DNA of 51,843 bases from Synechococcales cyanobacterium S06 (GTDB lineage: Bacteria; Cyanobacteriota; Cyanobacteriia; Cyanobacteriales; JAABRE01): positions 1 to 51,843 of the forward strand of contig JAABRE010000033.1 in assembly GCA_011391125.1 (NCBI GenBank). Direction: 5' to 3'. Below the pieces are notes generated by a model that searched no databases, was not told where the DNA came from, and saw only the letters and a list, made by a program, of their open reading frames with translations. Position 1 is the first letter of the stretch. The number at the start of each line of letters is the position of its first letter. Below are positions 1 to 9,393 of the stretch, piece by piece. The translations under genes and the position numbers were made by a program.

Positions 1-148
1 AGATTAGCCCTCACCCCCAACCCCTCTCCAGTGGGGAGATTAGCCCTCACCCCCAACCCCTCTCCCACAGGGTGAGGGGAGCTAGAATTGTCTAAAAGTT
101 TTCTCCCCCCTCTCTCTGAGAGAGAGGGGGGTTGGGGGGGTGAGGGTT
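1..148. repeat. Cluster of CTCACCCCCAACCCC repeats at the left edge
   Basis: At least three G/C-rich repeat units occur back to back (about 6-38, 48-82, 103-148), partly direct and partly inverted. They are still in the open frame of the restriction gene, where they encode low-complexity Pro/Gly/Arg peptide (for example VGEGLGVRAN) just after the NITDWGLQQF motif. Confidence 0.8.
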
Positions 149-2669
149 GATAATAATCCCTAAACTGTTGTAATCCCCAATCGGTTATGTTATCAATTTT
201 CTCCCCATTTTCATCGTAAGTATAAAGAGGTATCCCTTGACTTCCTCGTGAACCTACACCCGCATCAGCTAAACAATTGGTAGCTTGAACAACAAAAGGT
301 ACTTGTGTATGTATGGTTAAACAAATTACTATATTTTCAGTTTCATTATTATCGTTAAAAAACGATTTTGACGGTCCTAATCTATCTATAAATAATGGGG
401 ATTTATAAAAGTACAATTTAGAATAAGGACGATATAAATATAAAATTATTTGTTCTTCACGAAAAGACTCACTAATATTGCGACTATAACGAGATTTTAA
501 ATCTCTTGACCATTTAATAATTTCACTAAAATCCTCTTTTTTGTCTCTTAAATCTTGATTATATTTATTTGCAAAAAAGCTCATTTTTTCTTTAAGATTA
601 GTAAGAGAAATATCGGTTACCCATTCATCTCTATTTGTAGAAGCTCCTAAAGAATATAACTTAAATATTGCTTTTTGTTCCGCTTTATTTTTAGCTAGTT
701 TTGTCTCTTTATTTGCTAAGGGTAACAAATTATCAAAGTCATTATCAGTTAAATTAATCCAGTTATTCTTATTATCTGGTTGTATATGTTCAAAATGAAT
801 TTGAGCAAACTTATGACTTGCTAAAAATTGTAATTTTTCTTGACCACTATTTAATTTCATTAAAGAATTATAGAATATTTGACATTTTTCCCTCACCCCC
901 AACCCCTCTCCCAGAGGGTGAGGGGAGTCTGATTTTTTCACGAAAAAACTAATAGCTACACCTACCATAATATTAAATACATTACCTGATTTATCTCCTG
1001 CTCTAATATCTCCTCCTAAATCGAGAATATAAATATAATCAAATTCTTCTTGAACAGCTTTTCTAAAACCATCTGCTTCGGTAGAAGTAATAAAGTTACT
1101 ATTAGTTATAAAGCAAATAATACCATCATCTAAGCGATCAGAAGCCCATCTGAAAAAACGAGAATACATATCATATCTTTTCGTTTTTTGAGCGGTACTT
1201 TCTTTGATATAAGTGTCTTTAATTCGCTTATCTATGGCGGGATATTCACGATTTTTGTTGTTATCATTTTCGTTTTGTTGATTCGCATTGTAGGGAGGAT
1301 TACCAATAATTACTGATATTTTACGCTCATTTTGTCGCTTAATCCGAGTCGTATTTTCCATTGTCATTGAGAACATATCCATTTGTTTATTCTCAAAACT
1401 GGTATTATCTAAGGTATCAACTAAACCAATATTTTCAAATAATTCATATTTACCCATTAACTGTTGATAAGTGTATTCAATATTAAGATTAGCGATGTAA
1501 TATGGTAAGATTGAAACCTCATTACAGTGAATTTCATTGAGATATTTATACTTTAATTGATGACTTGGTAAATAATCTAATAAAGCAGTAATAAAAGTAC
1601 CAGTTCCTGTAGTAGGGTCGAGAATTTCAACTCCCCGATCGCCTAACAATTTACCGAAGTGTTTATGTAACAAATAATCGGTACTTTCGATCATGAAATT
1701 AACGATTTCATTAGGAGTATAAACGATACCGAGGCGATCGGCAGCTAAGGGATTATAACCCTTATAAAACTCTTCATAAACCTTCTTTAAAAACTGCTGT
1801 TTCTCATGGTGATCCGTCAAATTAGCCGCAGTTCTAATAATAACAGAATAGTAATTTTCAATAGTTTTAAAAGTGTTCTTTTTAAGAGTACCTGTAAAAA
1901 AAGTTTCAATAACTTTATGGAGGGATTTAGCAATGTTATTTTCCCTGTGAAATTCACCCTCATTAAATATGTTGATAAATATATCTTCAGTTAAAATATG
2001 CTGAATAATCATCTCCCGAATATCATCACTATTAAGATCGGGATTAATGGACTCTTGACATAGTTTTAAAAAGGCGTTAAATTCCTGTTTAAATGCGGTT
2101 TCGAAATGTAGAGACGTTGCATGCAACGTCTCTACAAACAACGTCTCTACAATTTGTTCATTAAGCAGATTTCTCAGAGTCTCTAAAATCGTGGGTAAAT
2201 CTTGTTTAAAGGATGAAATTGCTTGTCTAAAATCCTTAACTTCTGGACGTTCGTACTCAAAAAATTGGGTAATAATTTTATGTAATTGGTCAGGATTTTT
2301 AACAGAAACTCGACTAACTTCTTGACCACCTTGGATCAAAATAGCAATTTGCGAATTTTCAAATAAAATATTATCATTAGGATAACCATCACGAAACTTA
2401 TTTTCGATGGCCTGATCTAAATTAATCTCAGGACCTTTTGCTTCCCAATAACCCCAATCTAAACCCACATCATCCTTAATAATTCCATCAGGTCTTTTCT
2501 GATTTTTCTTTAAAGTTAACTCAGCAACCACCGTAAAATTACGACTGGCACAATAAGCATTAAGTAACATCAAAAAGGCGACTTTGATCGATTGCTCTTT
2601 GTCACTTCCACCACGTCTAATAATAGTTTCTATTTGTTTGTAATACTGGTTAATTAATAAATGAGACAT
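1..2669 (-). CDS. Type ISP/IIG-like restriction-modification enzyme, 3' end outside window
   Basis: One frame stays open from ATG at 2669 to the left edge (889 codons, no stop), so the C-terminus is missing. The N-terminus has a PD-(D/E)XK-like nuclease signature: D61, then E76-A-K78 in WEAKG. A gamma-class adenine methyltransferase follows, with motif I DPTTGTGTF from D351 and catalytic NPPY at 457-460. The later part (YRPYSKLYFY, then NITDWGLQQF) matches the type ISP C-terminal specificity domain. The family cuts and methylates DNA with one polypeptide. No helicase block is visible between nuclease and methylase, so a IIG-like single-chain enzyme fits better than a translocating ISP enzyme. 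Three interspersed repeats are read in frame: about residues 174-187, 581-594, and from about residue 841 onward. Family call is firm; activity with these insertions is unknown. Confidence 0.88.
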   Translation of the reverse strand, partial: MSHLLINQYYKQIETIIRRGGSDKEQSIKVAFLMLLNAYCASRNFTVVAELTLKKNQKRPDGIIKDDVGLDWGYWEAKGPEINLDQAIENKFRDGYPNDNILFENSQIAILIQGGQEVSRVSVKNPDQLHKIITQFFEYERPEVKDFRQAISSFKQDLPTILETLRNLLNEQIVETLFVETLHATSLHFETAFKQEFNAFLKLCQESINPDLNSDDIREMIIQHILTEDIFINIFNEGEFHRENNIAKSLHKVIETFFTGTLKKNTFKTIENYYSVIIRTAANLTDHHEKQQFLKKVYEEFYKGYNPLAADRLGIVYTPNEIVNFMIESTDYLLHKHFGKLLGDRGVEILDPTTGTGTFITALLDYLPSHQLKYKYLNEIHCNEVSILPYYIANLNIEYTYQQLMGKYELFENIGLVDTLDNTSFENKQMDMFSMTMENTTRIKRQNERKISVIIGNPPYNANQQNENDNNKNREYPAIDKRIKDTYIKESTAQKTKRYDMYSRFFRWASDRLDDGIICFITNSNFITSTEADGFRKAVQEEFDYIYILDLGGDIRAGDKSGNVFNIMVGVAISFFVKKSDSPHPLGEGLGVREKCQIFYNSLMKLNSGQEKLQFLASHKFAQIHFEHIQPDNKNNWINLTDNDFDNLLPLANKETKLAKNKAEQKAIFKLYSLGASTNRDEWVTDISLTNLKEKMSFFANKYNQDLRDKKEDFSEIIKWSRDLKSRYSRNISESFREEQIILYLYRPYSKLYFYKSPLFIDRLGPSKSFFNDNNETENIVICLTIHTQVPFVVQATNCLADAGVGSRGSQGIPLYTYDENGEKIDNITDWGLQQFRDYYQPSPPQPPSLSERGGRKLLDNSSSPHPVGEGLGVRANLPTGEGLGVRAN
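888..928. repeat. CTCACCCCCAACCCCTCTCCC repeat, in-frame copy
   Basis: G/C-rich imperfect palindrome (CCTCACCCCCAACCCC ... GGTGAGGGGAG) read through by the restriction gene as SPHPLGEGLGVRE. It matches copies at 1-145, 42488-42525 and 51478-51606. Confidence 0.8.
2108..2150. repeat. GTAGAGACGTTGC palindromic repeat inside the restriction gene
   Basis: A perfect 28-bp palindrome (2108-2135, centre TTGCATGCAA) is followed by a partial second copy (ACGTCTCTAC, 2141-2150). It lies wholly within the reading frame and adds about 14 residues (VETLFVETLHATSLH) between the nuclease-like and methylase parts. Such GTAGAGACGTTGC palindromes are common dispersed repeats in cyanobacteria. Confidence 0.85.
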
Positions 2670-2776
2670 AAGAATAAGATAATAATTGTATAGATAAGAT
2701 AAAGTTAGCAAAAAAATAACCAAAAACTAAGATAATTATTATTAATATTTGCCCACTCTACTTTTTATTTTAAATT

Positions 2777-3643
2777 ATGTGGACTGAAATTAGTCAAAAA
2801 ATATCTCAAACTATCGGCCAAAATTTTGAAATTACCCAACGTCACACGGTTAGTGGAGGTTGCATTAATCAAAGTTATTCCCTCAGTGATGGTAATTTAA
2901 CCTATTTTGTTAAGCTTAACCAAGCAACGAAAGTGGAAATGTTTGCAGCAGAAGCCCAAGGTTTGCAGGAAATCCTTGCCACTAATACCATTAAAGTACC
3001 ATCACCTCTGTGTTGGGGTACAACCCAGAATAATAGTTATCTGGTTATGGAATGGCTGGAATTTAATGATGGAAATAGCGGTAGTTGGGAAATGATGGGG
3101 CAAAATTTGGCTAAAATGCACAAAGCTAAGGTTTCCCAACAATTTGGTTGGGGAGTTAATAATACCATTGGTTCTACTCCCCAAATTAACACTTTGACCG
3201 CAAATTGGGCTGATTTTTTCGCTGAATTTCGTCTCGGTTATCAGCTAAAATTAGCTCAACGAAGGAGTGGCAATTTTCCTGACTACCAAAAAGTAGTAAC
3301 CATCATTCGGGAATATTTAATTAATCATAATCCCCAACCGTCTTTAGTTCACGGAGATTTGTGGTCAGGAAATGCGGCCATTACTATTGATGGTGAACCG
3401 GTAATTGTTGATCCAGCTGCCTATTATGGCGATCGCGAAGTCGATTTGGCCATGACTGAACTTTTCGGCGGTTTTCCCTCGGCTTTTTACAGGGGTTACA
3501 ATCAAGAGTGGCAATTAGATCAAGGTTATCAGCAACGTAAAACCATTTATAATCTCTACCATATTTTGAATCATTTTAATCTTTTTGGGGGTGGCTACGG
3601 ACATCAAGCTAACAAAATGATCAAACAAATTGTTAATGATTAA
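2777..3643 (+). CDS. Fructosamine kinase family protein
   Basis: 288 aa, normal length for bacterial fructosamine-3-kinase/ketosamine kinase proteins. These phosphorylate sugar adducts on protein amines so that the adduct breaks down (deglycation). The kinase fold is recognisable: a Gly-rich N-terminal loop (SGGCINQSY, about residues 26-34), the lysine strand FVKLN, the catalytic loop HGDLWSGN with H192, and the metal-binding VDPAAYYGDRE about 20 residues later. ATG at 2777 follows an AT-rich leader with no clear Shine-Dalgarno. It is divergent from the restriction gene and stands alone. Family is clear; the physiological substrate is not known from sequence. Confidence 0.92.
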   Translation: MWTEISQKISQTIGQNFEITQRHTVSGGCINQSYSLSDGNLTYFVKLNQATKVEMFAAEAQGLQEILATNTIKVPSPLCWGTTQNNSYLVMEWLEFNDGNSGSWEMMGQNLAKMHKAKVSQQFGWGVNNTIGSTPQINTLTANWADFFAEFRLGYQLKLAQRRSGNFPDYQKVVTIIREYLINHNPQPSLVHGDLWSGNAAITIDGEPVIVDPAAYYGDREVDLAMTELFGGFPSAFYRGYNQEWQLDQGYQQRKTIYNLYHILNHFNLFGGGYGHQANKMIKQIVND

Positions 3644-3649
3644 TTTTTA

Positions 3650-3706
3650 GGTGCGTCACAGTCAAGAAATAATCATTAAATCCCTAAATTTTTGGTGTGA
3701 CGCACC
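3650..3706. repeat. GGTGCGTCAC inverted repeat, copy a
   Basis: 57-bp element with inverted ends GGTGCGTCAC and GTGACGCACC. It lies between the converging fructosamine kinase and rpsU genes, where its stem could act as a bidirectional terminator. Other copies: 19213-19275, 20086-20148, 21735-21795. Confidence 0.8.
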
Positions 3707-3733
3707 CGACAAACCAATTTTTTGTTAAACTAC

Positions 3734-3910
3734 TTAACGAAAACGTTTTTTGCGACGTGCAACAGCTTTGCGTTTTTTCTTTTCAATGGGAGTTTCAAAG
3801 TGACGACGACGTTTAATATCGGCAAAAATGCCGGCCTTTGATACCTGACGTTTAAAGCGACGTAATGCTGATTCTATATTTTCATTCTGTCCCACTACAA
3901 CTTGGGTCAT
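3734..3910 (-). CDS. rpsU: 30S ribosomal protein S21
   Basis: 58-residue protein starting [20 protein letters not shown] and ending in a very basic tail ([15 protein letters not shown]). This is the S21 family, a small-subunit protein near the anti-Shine-Dalgarno end of 16S rRNA. The start is fixed by a strong Shine-Dalgarno (AGGAGGATAACG) just upstream. It lies 193 bp downstream of the RNA-binding protein gene on the same strand, the rbp-rpsU arrangement known in cyanobacteria, where both genes are linked to cold response. A TTATAAT box about 80 bp upstream of the start may give it its own promoter (inference). Confidence 0.96.
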   Translation of the reverse strand: MTQVVVGQNENIESALRRFKRQVSKAGIFADIKRRRHFETPIEKKKRKAVARRKKRFR

Positions 3911-4103
3911 TCGTTATCCTCCTGAACGTGATTACAAGTAAAATTTTAAGTTATATCGGTGTGAAGATTGTAAAATCTTTCCAGAATTTCTATTATAACC
4001 CAAAAGACAATTGGGAAACCAGAAATCTCTGAAATGAGTTCTCGCTTACCCAATGTACTTCACTTTGGTAGCTAGTTCTAGTTTCCTAAGAGCTACAATT
4101 ATT

Positions 4104-4379
4104 TTAGCGACGACGACGGGCACCACCACCAGACTCTTGACGGGGTTTGGCCTTATTAACTCTTAATTCTCTTCCCAACCATTCTGCACCATCCAAGGTT
4201 TCAATGGCTTTATCTTCCTCAGCTTCGTCGGTCATTTCCACAAAACCAAAACCGCGCATTCTACCGGTTTCTTGATCTGTAGGAATATGTACTCTAGTTA
4301 CATTACCATAATCGGCAAAAACATCTTTGAGATCTGCTTCTGAAACTTCATAGGGAAGATTTCCAACAAATATTGACAT
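4104..4379 (-). CDS. rbp: RNA-binding protein with one RRM domain (Rbp family)
   Basis: 91 aa. One RRM fills most of the protein: RNP2 IFVGNLPYEV at residues 3-12 and RNP1 RGFGFVEM near residue 42. A short Gly/Arg tail (GGGARRRR) replaces the long Gly-rich tail of cold-induced Rbp proteins. Members bind single-stranded RNA, and in several cyanobacteria they are cold- or light-regulated. Shine-Dalgarno AAGGAG lies 8 bp before ATG. It follows purH by 60 bp and precedes rpsU on the same strand. Confidence 0.95.
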   Translation of the reverse strand: MSIFVGNLPYEVSEADLKDVFADYGNVTRVHIPTDQETGRMRGFGFVEMTDEAEEDKAIETLDGAEWLGRELRVNKAKPRQESGGGARRRR

Positions 4380-4439
4380 TAAATTGACTCCTTATTTTGA
4401 CTACTGTTTTCTGTGGTAAATTTGTAGGGACTATGGCCC

Positions 4440-5978
4440 TTAATGTAAAAAGTGACGAATACCTGTTAAAACCATTACTAGACCCAATTCATTAGCGGCT
4501 GCAATTGAATCTTTATCTCTAATCGATCCACCGGGTTGGATAATAGCACTAATTCCCGCTTTTACTGCTGTTCTCACTGAATCATCAAATGGAAAAAATC
4601 CGTCACTAGCAAGTATAGCACCTTTGGACTCACTCCCTGCTTGATCTAATGCGATTTTTACCGAACCAACTCGGTTCATTTGCCCTGCACCGATGCCTTT
4701 AGTGGTGTTATTTTTAGTAACTACGATGGCATTTGATTTAACGTGTTTGACGATTTTAAAGGCAAACAACATTTCCGCTAATTCTTCCGGAGTTGGTTGT
4801 TTTTCTGTAGCAACTTCCCAAGCTTCGGTATTTTCTTCGCGATCATCACTGGTTTGTACTAAAAATCCTCCGGCGATCGCCCGGACAGTTTCTTGGGGTC
4901 CAAATTTCAAATCTGGTAACACCAAAACCCTTAAATTGGATTTTTTAGCGAGAATTTCCTTAGCTTCAGGGGTACATTCAGGAGTGACAATACATTCGAG
5001 GAAGGTTTTGCTTAACAAATGGGCGGTTTCCGCGTCAATAGCTTGATTTAATGCCACAATGCCCCCAAAAGCGGAGACGGAATCAGCATCAAAGGCTTTT
5101 TGATATGCTTGGGCGAGGTTGTCCCCCAATGCTACACCACAGGGGTTCGTATGTTTTAAAATGGCTGCGGCGGCTTGATCTTGGGGAAATTCGGCAATAA
5201 TTCGCCTTGCAGCTTCTAAATCAATCAAGTTATTATAGCTCAATTCCTTACCCTGCAATTGGGTTGCAGCGGTCCAACCTCTGGGTTTTGTGCCGATTTG
5301 ATACCAACTGGCCGCTTGATGGGGGTTTTCGCCATATCTGAGGTTTTGGAATTTAACTCCGGATAACCCGTAACGTTGGGGTAATTCTTCTATATCGTTG
5401 CTTAAATAGGAGGCGATCGCCTGATCATAGTTATTGGTCATGGCGAAAGCTTCAGCCGCCCGAGCTTTCCTAAACTTAAAGGAAACTTCGCCGTTATTTT
5501 GACGTAATTCGCCTAAATAAGCCTCATACATGGCGGGGTTAGACAAGACGGTTAAATGGGCGAAATTTTTGGCTGCTGCCCGCAACATAGCTGGACCACC
5601 AATGTCGATATTTTCCACCGCATCTTCGAGGGTACAATTTTCTTGGGCGATCGTTGCTTCAAAAGGATAAAGATTAACCACAACTAAATCCAAAGGTTGA
5701 ATCTTGTTAGCTTGTAAATCGGCTAAATCGGAACTTAAATTGCGTCGAGCTAAAATTCCCCCATGAATCCGGGGATGAAGAGTTTTGACCCTACCGCCTA
5801 AAATTTCCGGTGCTCCGGTATAATCACTTACTTTCGTAACAGGTAGGCCTGCATCTTTAATGGTTTTTGCAGTTCCACCACTACTAATAATTGTAAATTC
5901 AAATTCATTAATTAACTGGCGTGCTAATTCAATGATGCCAGTTTTGTCCGATACACTTAGTAGCGCTAATTTTGACAT
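4440..5978 (-). CDS. purH: Bifunctional AICAR formyltransferase/IMP cyclohydrolase
   Basis: 512 aa, standard PurH length. It carries out the last two steps of IMP synthesis: formylation of AICAR with 10-formyl-THF, then ring closure. The N-terminal MGS-like cyclohydrolase domain starts LALLSVSDKTGI and holds SSGGTAKTIKDAGLPVTKV and GGRVKTLHPRIHGGILA. The C-terminal transformylase holds LRYGENPHQAA and the catalytic KHTNPCGVA, and ends in ASDGFFPFDDSV and QPGGSIRDKDSI. It sits 60 bp upstream of rbp on the same strand; co-transcription is possible but unproven. Confidence 0.98.
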   Translation of the reverse strand: MSKLALLSVSDKTGIIELARQLINEFEFTIISSGGTAKTIKDAGLPVTKVSDYTGAPEILGGRVKTLHPRIHGGILARRNLSSDLADLQANKIQPLDLVVVNLYPFEATIAQENCTLEDAVENIDIGGPAMLRAAAKNFAHLTVLSNPAMYEAYLGELRQNNGEVSFKFRKARAAEAFAMTNNYDQAIASYLSNDIEELPQRYGLSGVKFQNLRYGENPHQAASWYQIGTKPRGWTAATQLQGKELSYNNLIDLEAARRIIAEFPQDQAAAAILKHTNPCGVALGDNLAQAYQKAFDADSVSAFGGIVALNQAIDAETAHLLSKTFLECIVTPECTPEAKEILAKKSNLRVLVLPDLKFGPQETVRAIAGGFLVQTSDDREENTEAWEVATEKQPTPEELAEMLFAFKIVKHVKSNAIVVTKNNTTKGIGAGQMNRVGSVKIALDQAGSESKGAILASDGFFPFDDSVRTAVKAGISAIIQPGGSIRDKDSIAAANELGLVMVLTGIRHFLH

Positions 5979-6060
5979 TTATTATTTCTCCTAATACCTT
6001 AATTATTATCCCATGATTTGGATACGAGGGATATCCTCTTTAAGTAATACCAATTTTATT

Positions 6061-6166
6061 TATAGCGTTTTCAGATTAAATGAGATACAACCCCTCACCC
6101 CCCTACCCCCCTCATCCCAAAGGGAGAGGGGGGAAAAGAGTCCTCATAAATTTGGCAAGTGCTATA
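6061..6166. mobile_element. TATAGCATTTTC-type MITE, copy 1
   Basis: 106-bp element with terminal inverted repeats TATAGCGTTTTC and the reverse of AAGTGCTATA around a CCCCTCACCCCCCTACCCCC / GGGAGAGGGG hairpin. The same structure occurs at 27177, 42293, 50086 and 50872. No coding capacity. Confidence 0.8.
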
Positions 6167-6189
6167 ATATTGCAACAGTTACGTTAATC

Positions 6190-6260
6190 AGAAATCCGAT
6201 TTTTAACCAATCTGTCAGTTTTTTAGGGGATTTTTTGCAAAAATCGGATTTCTTTTCTGT
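6190..6260. repeat. AGAAATCCGATTTTT inverted pair
   Basis: AGAAATCCGATTTTT (about 6190) and AAAAATCGGATTTCT (about 6239) can pair into a long hairpin between the two MITEs of this gap. A single half, AAAAATCGGATTTCT, recurs near 17505. With the MITEs it explains most of the 448-bp gap between purH and the SRPBCC gene. Confidence 0.65.
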
Positions 6261-6316
6261 GACAATATTTTATCAAAATGGGTTCACATCTTGCCATAGA
6301 AAACCAAATTAAGGCT

Positions 6317-6444
6317 TATAGTAATTCCAAATAAAAATTAAACAAAAGTTTTTAGTTTGTTGTTGGACTTTAGTCCTAAGAAGCGCTAAAGCGCAACTAC
6401 GAACCTATTTTTTAACTGTTTTAATCTTAATTGGAATCACTATA
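6317..6444. mobile_element. 128-bp TATAGTAATTCC MITE, copy 1
   Basis: 128-bp element with about 27-bp imperfect terminal inverted repeats (TATAGTAATTCC...) and a central AAGCGCTAAAGCGCAAC segment. Copies of the same length occur at 45198 and 49269. Its right end overlaps the 3' end of the SRPBCC gene and supplies that gene's last codons and stop. TATA-type ends suggest an IS630/Tc1-like parent with a TA target (inference). Confidence 0.85.
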
Positions 6445-6873
6445 ATTTCTTTCGGCTACTTTTTTCAGTCTTTTTAGTTGTTGCTGCATATCTTTTTTCG
6501 TAAAATTGGCCGCAAAAATGTTAAATCCCCAACTTACCACTGGGTTAGGAATGGTAAATTCAAACCGATTAATTAATTTTGTACCCTCAGAAATAGCTTG
6601 ACATTCCCAGCGATCGCACCCCTGAAAAAAACCTTCAAATTGCCACACAATTAACCCTTTTTCCCTCTCAATTACCACACTATTTAAACTTGGTTGAATA
6701 AAGGGTATGTTAATAGTAAACTTACTGCGATCGCCTAGATTTGTCCCCCACAGGCCAATTGGTTCACATCGCAACATGGGATTTAACCATTGGTGCATTA
6801 ATGTTAAATCCGTGATACACCGTTCAACGGTACTTAAATCGGCGTTAATTACGATAGATTGTTCAAAAAACAT
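6427..6873 (-). CDS. SRPBCC (START-like) superfamily protein
   Basis: 148 aa with the pattern of polyketide cyclase/SRPBCC proteins: MFFEQSIVINADLSTVERCITDLTL..WLNP at the start, then alternating strands and a C-terminal helix rich in Lys/Gln. The fold binds hydrophobic ligands; no substrate can be named. The last codons (YSDSN, stop) are read from the terminal inverted repeat of the MITE at 6317-6444, so the native C-terminus has probably been replaced. It is divergent from the methyltransferase at 7005. Confidence 0.8.
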   Translation of the reverse strand: MFFEQSIVINADLSTVERCITDLTLMHQWLNPMLRCEPIGLWGTNLGDRSKFTINIPFIQPSLNSVVIEREKGLIVWQFEGFFQGCDRWECQAISEGTKLINRFEFTIPNPVVSWGFNIFAANFTKKDMQQQLKRLKKVAERNYSDSN

Positions 6874-6986
6874 AATTTTTATTTAAGGCTTAAAACCCAT
6901 GGTTGCACAAACCCGCTCTTTTCGCCTATAATAACTAACTGTATTTTTTAATCATTATTCTCTGGAAATCAAAAAGTCAACAGTAA

Positions 6987-8330
<1,344 letters not shown>

Positions 8331-8394
8331 TTGGTGTTGGTTTGTGGCGACAAAATTATTAATTTTAGCGGGCCAGATGCTGGCTCCACAAGGT

Positions 8395-9393
8395 TTATAA
8401 TCTTAAAGTAAATGAATCTAAGCTTAAGGCGATCGTGAAACAATTTCTCCCCGTTTGTTTGGATTTATATAAAGCTTGATCCGCCATCTTGATTAAATTT
8501 TCGGGAACTAAATCTGAACTAGGAATGAGACTAGCGACACCTAAACTAATAGTTATATACTCACTTATTTCTGATTTTAAATGGGGGATTTGGGCTATTT
8601 TTACCGAATTTATCATTTTTTCAGCGATTTCTTTGGCTCCTTTTCGATCAGTATTCCCTAAAATAATTACAAATTCTTCTCCACCATAACGAGCCACAAA
8701 ATCCCTGGGACGTTGGAGACAATTTTTAAGAGTTTGAGCCACGGTTATTAAACATTCATCTCCTTGGGGATGACCATAATAATCATTATAATTTTTAAAG
8801 TAATCTATGTCGCATAAAATTAAAGCTAAAGGTGTTTTTTCTCGTTGAGCTATCAGCCATTCTTTAGTAAGAGTTTCATCAAAAAAATAGCGATTAGCAA
8901 TACCAGTTAAACCATCAGTTCGAGCAATTTGTGCTAATTTTTGATTAGCTTGAATTAGTGAATTTTCAGCTTTTTTTCGTTTTTCAATTTCTTGTTCTAA
9001 TAACAATTGTTGCTGTCTTAATTTGATTTGAGTTTCTATGCGAATTAAAAGTTCTTGTTCTTCAAAAGGCTTCGTAATATAATCAATTCCACCAACTTGA
9101 AAAGCTTTAACCTTATCAAATACTTCGTTTAAAGCACTTAAAAAAATAACGGGAATTTCACGAGTTTTTTCGTTTTCTTTCAAAGCTTCACAGACTTGAT
9201 AACCATTCATGTCCGACATCATAATATCAAGTAAAATTAAATCGGGAGGATTATTAATCGCACTCCTTAAAGCCATGTTACCGTTAGTTACACTACGAAC
9301 TTCATAACCTTGTTTATCTAACATTATGGACAATAAACGTAGATTAAAAGGATTATCATCAACAATTAAAATAGATGTTTGATTAAGATTCAT
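8395..9393 (-). CDS. Response regulator with GGDEF diguanylate cyclase output
   Basis: 332 aa. The N-terminal receiver domain ([10 protein letters not shown] at the start) has phospho-acceptor D56 in LLDIMMSD and the conserved K in ITKPF. A coiled coil (about 125-155) leads to a GGDEF domain with DGLTGIANR and the active-site GGEEF at 237-241. An RPRD sequence five residues before GGEEF is a product-inhibition I-site. Predicted reaction: two GTP to cyclic di-GMP, controlled by phosphorylation. Its start overlaps the end of the upstream kinase by 11 bp, so the two are almost certainly co-transcribed and partners. Confidence 0.95.
   Translation of the reverse strand: MNLNQTSILIVDDNPFNLRLLSIMLDKQGYEVRSVTNGNMALRSAINNPPDLILLDIMMSDMNGYQVCEALKENEKTREIPVIFLSALNEVFDKVKAFQVGGIDYITKPFEEQELLIRIETQIKLRQQQLLLEQEIEKRKKAENSLIQANQKLAQIARTDGLTGIANRYFFDETLTKEWLIAQREKTPLALILCDIDYFKNYNDYYGHPQGDECLITVAQTLKNCLQRPRDFVARYGGEEFVIILGNTDRKGAKEIAEKMINSVKIAQIPHLKSEISEYITISLGVASLIPSSDLVPENLIKMADQALYKSKQTGRNCFTIALSLDSFTLRL

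Noticed and set aside
1806-1994. 62-codon plus-strand frame inside the restriction gene
   Set aside because: Antisense to a well-supported coding frame.
1-2669. Reading the left-edge gene as a type I HsdM or BREX PglX subunit
   Set aside because: The N-terminal D...EAK nuclease-like motif and the NITDW specificity-domain signature fit a single-chain ISP/IIG enzyme; no hsdS, hsdR or brx genes are present.
6013-6312. 99-codon plus-strand frame between purH and the SRPBCC gene
   Set aside because: It runs through MITE and palindromic repeat sequence, has no ribosome site and no family resemblance.
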